Shown: in pieces, positions 56,450 through 64,000 of the stretch
Position numbering within the stretch: the first letter of the stretch is position 1
How the letters are laid out: every line of letters starts with the position of its first letter
The notes under the pieces: model-generated
The model's input: the letters and a program-made list of their open reading frames with translations, nothing else
Databases searched by the model: none
What the model was told of the DNA's origin: nothing
Assembly (NCBI GenBank): GCA_947095585.1
Contig: OX352761.1
Span: 111,835,890-111,899,889 of the forward strand
From: Nephrocerus scutellatus
Taxonomy: Eukaryota > Arthropoda > Insecta > Diptera > Pipunculidae
Direction of reading: 5' to 3'
DNA length: 64,000 nt
Position numbers and translations under genes: made by a program

Positions 56450-57480
56450 AGAAGAGAAGAGCTCTATCTTAAAAACAGAAGCATTTACAGATATATTTTG
56501 TGTAAGAAAATTACTCAGAATTAAATACTGGCTTTAAGCAGGTTCGAAAAAAGATTGTTTGTAATTCATAAGTGTACATTACTGCGTTTAGAATTGCAAT
56601 AGGAATGAAAGCGATCTAAATAGTGAAGTGGAATTGTTCGAAAGCAATGTTATTACACTAGTAGCAAAAACAATTCTAGCCGCCCAAATGAAAGTTTTGT
56701 AATATTCCAATGTTAAACATGCACTATCGATTCATAATTAATTTCCTAATTAACACGTGGGAAAATAGAGAATGTCTATAATTATAATTATTACAGTGTC
56801 ACTCGTGCTAATAAATATAACACGGACTTAATTAGGGAGAGGAATAACGTATCAATGCATGAAAAATAGAAAGGAATAAGCTTCTCATTATCTAATATTC
56901 TCTCACAATAGATTATTATTATTATTGAATGAATAATTATTTTAGATTGTAAACGCGTATTTACCGCTCGTCTACTTCAATTCAAAAAGTACTCAAACTG
57001 CAATGTTGATATTTGCTCTTGACGAAGCGAATTAAATTATTAATTCATGAACGGTCAATGATCAATATGATTTTTTTATTTTTATTATTAGCGCTGGCTG
57101 TGCCCATAAGCACACATTGTTGGCTCTACATCTTGATTACTTCACACATCAACCCAACTGTACATGTGAATACAGCAAATGTACCTACATCATCGTGAGA
57201 ATAGCATCTTGAAGATCAGTGTGGCGTTTTTTGGACGCACCGGGAATCGAATCCGGTATCCTCCGAGTGACAGCCAACGATTAAAAATGATATTAAAGAA
57301 ACGACTTATTTATTTTACTAAACAAATTGGAATTGGGTTAATTCTATACAGCAAATATTTATTTGTGGAAATTCTATAATAAGTTTAAAAATTCAATTTC
57401 ATTCATCGTGGTTAATATAGTAACAGTTTTGCGTCTTCCCGAATAGCATTGTTCTTCGATTATGAATATTTAGGAGCGTT
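56450..57480. other. Intergenic, with a tRNA-like arm
   Basis: No gene recognised. 57215-57262 reads, on the minus strand, like a T-arm region (GGATACCGGATTCGATTCCC) and may be a fragment of another tRNA-derived SINE. Confidence 0.45.
57215..57262 (-). repeat. tRNA-like T-arm fragment
   Basis: GGATTCGATTCC resembles a B box, and flanking bases could form a T-stem. No acceptor stem or anticodon arm could be completed, so it is not called a tRNA gene. Confidence 0.35.
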
Positions 57481-58160
57481 TTTTGTTTTAACTGCGAGAT
57501 CTCTACGACTAGTGCCTAAGATGGAGTCAGCAGTACTAATGATAGTACTTCCATTTCTCTTCTAGGCCTGACATCTCAGCCCTAGGACTTACTCACCCTC
57601 CTGCATTTAGGGCGAGTCCTATTGCTTGACCGTAGTTGTTTCTGGTCTCTTTGTTGCGAAGGGCAGCTGTGTGGACTCGAATCTAATTCGCGGATGCAGT
57701 CTTTCGTGATGATGCAATCCGCACTCGGAGCACCATACCAACCAGATAGTGGTCCGAGTTGACGTTGGTATCTCGGTACGTGCGTACCGTCATCAGGTTC
57801 GGTTGTGGCTCCATCAGGAGATACCCAGGTGTCTTTGTGGATATGTTTACGCGCAACGACCAAATTATTGCTTGCTGCCATCTCTATGACTCGTTTTCCA
57901 TTGTCATTAGCTTACTGCCTGAATACTGGCTCCCTACCTATTTTAGCATTCATATCCCCAAGAATGATTTTTACATCATACTGAGGGCAGGCATGGGGTT
58001 CCCGTTCGACGGATTCAAAGAATTCTTCTTTTTCGTCATCTGTGGAATTCTCTGTAGGTGCGTGAACGTTTATGACGCTTATGTGGGCGTGGCAGGGGCA
58101 TAAATGTCATTTCCCGCTACACTGAAAATTTGCTGAAATATGGGCCCTCCAGCATAAGAC
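57480..58160 (-). mobile_element. RTE-type LINE endonuclease fragment (subfamily B)
   Basis: The minus strand shows the endonuclease of subfamily B (MAASNNLVVARKHIHKDTWV, SPDGATTEP, a VRTYRDTNVNSDH-like segment in another frame, ILGDMN near 57965), then an EEFFESVERE-like stretch near 58000. Compare 7380-7700 on the plus strand. Frameshifted and truncated at both ends. Confidence 0.65.
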
Positions 58161-58500
58161 CCGAGTCAAACACCTTAGGGTTTCTGACTTGCCCAAATGC
58201 GACACATTTGTATATTTACGAATTCTTGAGCAAGAAAAGCTTCATCAAAAATTGGAGCTAGGTACCGAAAGTTGTCGCATCCGAACGCGAACTTAAAATT
58301 TTGATAATTAGCAAATGTTAAGGATGTATGTACAGGCAAGTGTAGATGAGTTGAATTGCCAAACAAACGGCAGCTAACTTTACGCATAATCGAGAAATGA
58401 TATTGAAAAGTGGGACGTTCCAATTTGAAAACTAAAAAGTTTAATCTGTTGCGCTGTGGTATATTACGTACAATTGCAAGTCCAAAGGGTCTACCATTTC
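58161..58500. other. Unassigned intergenic stretch
   Basis: A minus-strand frame (58423-58175, 82 aa) has no recognised domain. Confidence 0.35.
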
Positions 58501-58516
58501 TAGTATATAAGTAACA

Positions 58517-59300
58517 TTGGTTGGCATCCTGCGCTTCCGAAAAATGCTTGCTACAGAAGCTGATATTACGTCGAATGATCGAATAATGACGACTTTCGGC
58601 AACTGTACCCCGACTAAGATTGGTTTCTTGAATGTGAGGTTGCTCCTTGACTCAGGGAGTGAAGCACCTAAAAGTTCCTTCCAGATTCATCCAATTGGAA
58701 TGAAAGTTCTTTTGGCAAGCGGTCCGGTAGCTCCCATGAATCTGGAGTGGGTCTATTGCTAACATGGATCTTATCGGCCTGATTCTGCACTTGATTACAG
58801 CGCGTCAGATTCATGCAGTGTTAAGGTCAAAAGTACGTTTTCGTTCTTTTTACAAACTTTCAATTTTAACCTTGCTGTGTTGGCCAAATGCATAAAGCTT
58901 GTGCCATGGATTTGTAGGAAATTAAATAGGCTTTAATACTGCATTTGTTAAAAAAATGTATCCGGAAGCATTTTGACGACCTTAATGTCATTAATGGTGT
59001 TAAGAATTTAAAAAATTGTAAATTGCTTGCTCTTGAAGATTTAATATTCTTTTAAACAGATCAACAGTGGCCTTGTGGCTAGAAGCGTTCAAGGGTTACA
59101 GGGTGTTAAGTGATTCGGGGTCAACAATACGTTTGTGCGCATTAAAATGCTACATGCATCGCATGGGGTGAAATTAACTAAGGAATTACTTTAAGTATTT
59201 GCGACCTAGACTGAAACACTCTGTGTAGATTTTGTCACAAAATTTGGAAGATCACCGTAGATCTGATTTTTTGAAACATCTTGTCTTGTGTGACGTTCAT
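58517..59300 (+). mobile_element. Possible BEL/Pao LTR element remnant
   Basis: A short frame carries FLNVRLLLDSGSEAPKSS, where LLDSGS resembles the aspartic protease active-site motif (D-S/T-G) of Pao-type elements, followed by stops and weak similarity in the next 500 bp. No LTR, RT or integrase was found. Tentative. Confidence 0.4.
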
Positions 59301-60955
59301 ACCTGAAAAGCTTTGCAAAATAGCACAAAATTGGAAAATTGACTTAGACCGGGTAAATTTAAACTTTAGCTTCATTTCTATATCATTTCTTGACATTTTG
59401 CAACTCGCTTCCTTGTGTTCAAAAACGTTTACAACGGATGTGCTTCATTCTACGCTTATATGTTAGATTGTCAATAATTAGACTGTTAAACAGTTATGAC
59501 TATTTAACTAATTAAAGCTGTTATTTTTAAATCTCCGCTTTTGGCCTGATATTGATGTAATGTGGTTAAATAAACCTAAGTAATAATGCGGAATTGTCGA
59601 CTTACTCTGTTTACCAAAAGGCGTGTTAATACATTAAATATTTTTATGGTCATCACTAATAAAATTGTTAAATGCTATATACCGCACTTAAGTTTAGATA
59701 AATTTCACCAGCCTTACGGATCTTCAAGACCGCAAAATAAATCTGGCTTTGAATGAATAAAAGAAAGGAAATCCCCTAAGATTTTATGGCAGTAGGTTCG
59801 ATGGTTATTGTGTTCTCACTGTGTCAACCAACAACGACAATCAACGACAATCGCTTGAAAACACATTCCATTCAGTTCTCTTAACGACTGTGGTTTCGTA
59901 TAATGATAATTTCGTAGTATTACTTAATATATGATATTAAACAGAGTGCAATCAACTTGAAACTTTTCAATTGTTTTAAATCTACTCGTAAACTTGTAAG
60001 TACTCGTACGTTTTAAGACTTTGAACGGGAATTTCGAACTATGAGATGCTTAACTTCTGTGGTTAGCTAAAGTCAACAGAGCAATGACTTTCGCTTTGTT
60101 TGTTTTTCTTTTCTATTTGATTCTAATATATTGTGCCTATAAGTGTACTTAATTGCAATTTAACAAAAAAAGGTGTGAGTATTGATGACCGATCAAAAAC
60201 ATGTCGTATACGATTGGATGCATTGCATGAGACATAACAAAATTGCGTTCCCTTTCACCAAAGCGATGAAAAAATTACCCATATGATTGGTTTGTTAGTC
60301 AAGTAATATTAGATGCAAATCACTATACATACATAGATAGATGCTAGATGGCTTCTTGTTCTACGAATTTATCACGATAACTTTGTCATTTTGATTGGCG
60401 CTGTGTGGTGGTAAAGTATTAATTAAATTGAATTAATTGCGTTTATACGTGTAGCTCGGAGAACTGGGATTTCCTAAGATACTCGAACGAGTAGAGAAGT
60501 GATTGTCGGATGATGACATTACATCTGTTAAGTTGAATAGGAATTTTTTTTATAAAACCAAAACTGAAGGGATTTTCAGTTAACGCACGAAGATGGGAAG
60601 AACCCTATCCTCTCATACTGATCACATAAGTTTGTCTTTTACGTGTTCAATTTTTAATTATGACCAAGAAAAATGAGTGTTCTTGAGGATATTAATGGGA
60701 AACTGTTTATTCAAAGCAATGTATATAGACTATATATATACTGCTTTAGTTTATGGTTATCGAAATCAATTTTTTTGTTATTTATTGAAAAAAGTAAAAA
60801 CCTTTTTCCCTTTAAAAATATGTATTCTTCAATTTGTTTCTTTTCCTGGTATAATCCAATCGAACATTGGGCCATCTGTATTCTTACACTTATCATCAAT
60901 AACAATAACAAGAAAATTATACGAGATGTCTTGGATTAGCTTGAACACCGCCGAC
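59301..60955. other. Intergenic, no gene recognised
   Basis: AT-rich DNA. The overlapping frames at 60673-60958 have no recognisable domain. Confidence 0.5.
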
Positions 60956-60959
60956 TGAG

Positions 60960-61740
60960 GGCATATTTTCACGGTCCTCTTCGGACTCGAATGGTACGAC
61001 AATTGACGATCATCATTAGATGTACCAGTAACTCACTGGTAAGTGCTGAGCCTATCTTACACCCATGCCGATTTAAGGGATGAAGGCAACCGGTTGTATG
61101 ATGCGCCAATCCTCGTCGAGCAACTACCGTATCGGTAACATCAGCTAGGTTGACTGATTTACCATAATTGGTAACACCAGGGACGTCTCTGATGTAACCA
61201 ATGCTATGCTCTACCCTCATATGGGTAGTAAACCACAGCACCCGCGTTGTATCCCCAGAACGAGCTGGGTCCTCAAACACAGTTGTTCTCAGTCCGGTCA
61301 ACCTTACGATCGGCCTTATTGTCTGTGGGCACAGACAACTCCTGCGGTACCAACGCGACCTTAGTGAGATCTGGCATCAAGGGACTTATGTAGTTTGTTC
61401 AGTATGAGTGCCTGGGCGTAGGTACACTACCGTTTTGGCAGCACATCGTCCGGAACCTCGAACCATATCATTTGTCACTAGGATATCTGCTATCTCCTAG
61501 GCCGTTTGGAATATAACTATTTCCTCTGTCCCAATCACAGACCTGTACAATTGTACGAAATGAACCACTAAATACGAAGAGTTGCCCATAAGGTTATTCT
61601 AAGTACCAGTAGTCCACTTCGGGTCGCAAAGTACGAAGACATTACTCATCCCGAGCATACTCTAAGCACCCGCTGCCCTTATTTAATATCCCGTGGTAAA
61701 GCCCAGCACCCTAACCATGTATAGGTTAAAACGCAATTGA
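60960..61740 (-). mobile_element. LINE-associated segment shared by three loci
   Basis: The minus strand matches 37040-37680 (plus) in several blocks: AGTAATGTCTTCGTACTTTG followed by CGACCC (near 61640), GGTCGCGTTGGTACC (near 61350), and GGTAACATCAGCTxxGG/GGTGTTACCxxAxxTxTGG (near 61140-61180). An open frame of 110 codons at 61301-60969 has no recognised domain. Likely part of the RNase H LINE family. Confidence 0.5.
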
Positions 61741-61977
61741 AACCCCAACGGGGAAATAACATTATACCATAAAACATAACATGAAACTCTTAAATTTCTT
61801 TACCTTAATTTTTTGGACTTTGACAGTTTTTCTAAATATTTTTTTTGTTAACAAAAAAATAAGCCAATGTAAAAGAAATGCTACAGCTAATAGCAAATAT
61901 ATAAGCTAATAATTGTATAGATAATAAAGTAACATATTTAAAAATGTAATACCTTAGCTAACACGTTTCATAATTTC

Positions 61978-62400
61978 ATTTTTTAAATTCTCTATATTAA
62001 CTTCACGTGCCCGTGGCCGGCAGACTGGCTGGCTAATGGCTGGCTGGCGATCAATTTTTAACCCACTTCGCAAAGCCCGATTTTATTGAAATTTTGCACA
62101 CATGTATATTTCTGGTGACAATACTTTCTATTAAAATTTGAGAGTGATCGGGCCGCGGGTCGGGGGGGCTCCCATCAGCATCAGATCATTTCATACTACA
62201 TATAATAACTGTGTTCTGTGTACGTTGTGCGCTGTACGATGTGGGCAGATCTGCTTGCTTTACGATTGGGGTTGTTTCGTTGTTGGATGGCAGTGCATCG
62301 TATGTGTTTTTGTATTTCAGCATTTATAGTGGAATTCAGTCTACTTTTGGGTAATAGAGAATTTACATGAAAAATTTTAATTTTGATGGGTTGTTTATTT
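61978..62400 (+). mobile_element. Non-autonomous repeat family, copy f
   Basis: From TTTTAAATTCTCTATATTAA (61980 on) through a GGCTGGCTAATGGCTGGCTG leader, CAAAGCCCGATTTTATTGAA, TTTGCACACATGTATATTTC and a GGGCCGCGGGTCGGGGGGCT block, to AATAGAGAATTTACATGAAA (62347) and an ATGGGTTGTTT tail. 62180-62340 is unique filler. The clearest complete copy with both ends. Confidence 0.7.
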
Positions 62401-62925
62401 TACAACTGTAATCAAGCTAAGTGGGCGCCATAACGCGATATTTCATAATATTTCTATACATAAACTAAGCTTTTTAATTTTTTAAAAAATCACACAAACG
62501 CAATTCAGTTTCAGAAATTTATTTTTTTTTAATTATATTGAATTACGTTTATTTTGATCAAAACAAGTTGAGCATATTTTACGTCATTCAGTTAATTATT
62601 TACAACGCATACAATATGATTAAAGTTAGCACCTGTATAGAAACCACTGTAGATGAAAGGTGTTAAGTGGACTAAGACGAAATTGATAAACAAAAAAGTA
62701 TTGTTCACATTCCACCATTTCCAAGCAAACAAAAGGAATGGCGTTTTCAGACACATTTATAAGTTTCACATTCAAAAGCTTTGTAACCATTGATCCGGAA
62801 ATATGTTATCTGTCTAATTAACATCTAAAACAGGCTTATGTTGGTATTAGTCAACCCTCTATTTATTCTTGTGTTTTTTAATATTCTTGTGTAACATTGC
62901 GAACAACAATCCAACCACATATTGG
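62401..62925. other. AT-rich intergenic DNA
   Basis: No gene or transposon recognised. Confidence 0.5.
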
Positions 62926-62929
62926 TTTA

Positions 62930-63340
62930 TCTAAAAGATATGTATATAATTACCAGATCACACAAGAGCTATACAAGATGGTGCGGGCGACACAAAATTC
63001 CAGGGTGCATATAAACCAAAGCAAAACAAAGTACAATAATTTAATGAATATAAGTGGTTCTTCAATTATTTTTATTACGGTTGTGGAGAAGGTTTCGAAG
63101 TTGCATGCAATTCTTTAACTACACCAGGTCAAAATGAAAAATCACGCATTGTTTCTTAGAACAAACCAAAACAATCAATAAAACCAAATAGTACTAGTAG
63201 CACTTTTATAAATATCCGAGACTTGGGTGCTAATCAAAAAGCTAACAATTGTCAAATTGAAAAGAAAACTCTCACGAAAAGTGTATGATCTCATGTATGT
63301 GGAAGTATGACTCCGGAGACTTAATAAGAACTGTGTCTGA
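62930..63340 (+). mobile_element. RTE-type LINE RT-to-C-terminus fragment
   Basis: Frames read HINQSKTKYNNLMN and VEKVSKLHAIL (after YADD), then a decayed ISETWVLIKK segment (63215-63245). Matches the arrangement at 34260-34560. Confidence 0.55.
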
Positions 63341-63419
63341 AGTTGTGAAAATTTATGCTTGGTGGCCAGGAAACCTAGATCACTTAGCCCGCGACTTAAC
63401 AATTTCCCTGCAGTTGGAG

Positions 63420-64000
63420 AAGAGTACGAGTAGTATTTATTCCAAAAGCAGGCAGAAGGGGCCATGTATCTGCCAAAGATTTTAGACCTCTCAGTCTATC
63501 ATAGTTTCTGATGAAAACAATGGAACAAATTTTAGACTACCACATAAGATTAAGTTTCAAAGATACGATGGTATCTAAAAATCAACATGCTTACCTAAAA
63601 GGCAGGTCTACCGAGACGGCTCTCCACGAGCCGCACGATTGAGCACTCCCTTAGTTATAAATAATATACTCTTGATGCCTTTCTCGATATGGAAGGATCT
63701 TCTAACAATGTCTACATTAATGGAATCCAGGAAGCTCTCAGTTAGTGCGGGGTAGAGCAATTCCTAAAACAGTGCATTATCTCCATGCTAATGTTAATCT
63801 GGGCAGCAGTAACATCACCAAATCAGTCAACAGAAACACTCCCAAGGGAGGGGGTAATATCGCCCTTATTGTGGCTGATAGTTATAAAGAAGGTCCTCAG
63901 GATACTTGAGCTGGACAGGACAAAAGCCGTGGCGTATGCACAAGACGTAGTGTTACTTGTATCACCTGTGATTAGTCATGGATGGAAAGGGTTCTAAGCA
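63420..64000 (+). mobile_element. RNase H LINE reverse transcriptase, runs off the window
   Basis: Frames give VVFIPKAGRRGHVSAKDFRP (63430), LSLS...KTMEQILDYHIRL, then KNQHAYLKGRSTETALHE (63575-63630), a LSRYGRIF-like stretch in place of LDIEGAF, and 63840-64000 with REGVISPLLWLIVIKKVLRI and AVAYAQDVVLLVS. YAQD replaces the catalytic YADD. Truncated by the window end. Confidence 0.7.

Noticed and set aside
57215..57262. tRNA gene on the minus strand
   Set aside because: Only a T-arm-like part is present; acceptor stem and anticodon arm cannot be formed.
60673..60958. Two overlapping plus-strand frames of about 90 aa
   Set aside because: No domain, no splice context, strongly AT-biased composition.
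1..64000. CRISPR arrays, integrated viruses, toxin genes or rRNA genes
   Set aside because: None seen: repeats lack spacer organisation, and no viral capsid or polymerase other than retroelement RT was recognised.

Overview
The window is eukaryotic chromosomal DNA, most likely from a brachyceran fly. It is AT-rich and holds two multi-exon genes with Drosophila-like short introns (54-61 bp, GT-AG). Both encoded proteins look closest to fly forms. The rest is dense with decayed transposons typical of dipteran intergenic DNA. No complete bacterial-style operon is present, and almost every remaining long open frame is a transposon remnant or a chance frame.

Layout. 1-3.2 kb: RTE-type LINE debris, including a scrambled copy. 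5.6-6.7 kb: the 5' LTR, tRNA-Leu primer site and broken gag of a Ty3/gypsy-like element, truncated by a second RTE copy at 6.9-9.1 kb. 9.1-12.7 kb: AT-rich DNA with a 213-bp MITE. 12.7-14.35 kb: a strongly strand-asymmetric G/T-rich minisatellite. 14.5-17 kb: foldbacks and non-autonomous repeats. 17.7-22.4 kb, minus strand: a cytosolic carboxypeptidase 6 (AGBL4/CCP6) gene in five exons; one 54-bp intron is in frame and has no stop. 23.5-25.5 kb: repeat and LINE 3' ends. 26.1-31.4 kb, plus strand: a PRPP synthetase-associated protein (PRPSAP) gene in eight exons. The two genes are divergent.

The most striking content is in the 3.5-kb fifth intron of the PRPSAP gene. About 1 kb of bacterial DNA (29.65-30.68 kb) lies there: decayed pieces of rsmA/ksgA, nuoI and a group II intron maturase, resembling a Rickettsiales endosymbiont, most likely Wolbachia. 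This reads as an old lateral transfer into the host chromosome. The pieces are degraded and in mixed orientation, and a host tRNA-derived SINE abuts one end.

31.4-64 kb is a transposon graveyard. It holds RNase H-encoding LINEs (34.8-40.1, 44.4-45.4, 47.7-48.7, 61.0-61.7 and 63.4-64.0 kb), RTE copies (33.6-34.7, 42.0-42.5, 49.7-51.3, 57.5-58.2, 62.9-63.3 kb) and a Jockey-like fragment (49.5-49.7 kb). A maT-type mariner is nested in a Tigger/pogo element (52.5-54.4 kb). There is a tRNA-derived SINE (56.16-56.45 kb), a possible BEL/Pao remnant (58.5-59.3 kb), and a 671-bp perfect TTTG microsatellite (45.64-46.31 kb). A non-autonomous repeat family with AAATTCTCTA-type ends recurs at least six times.

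All family assignments are from reading translations and motifs by eye; no database search was possible.
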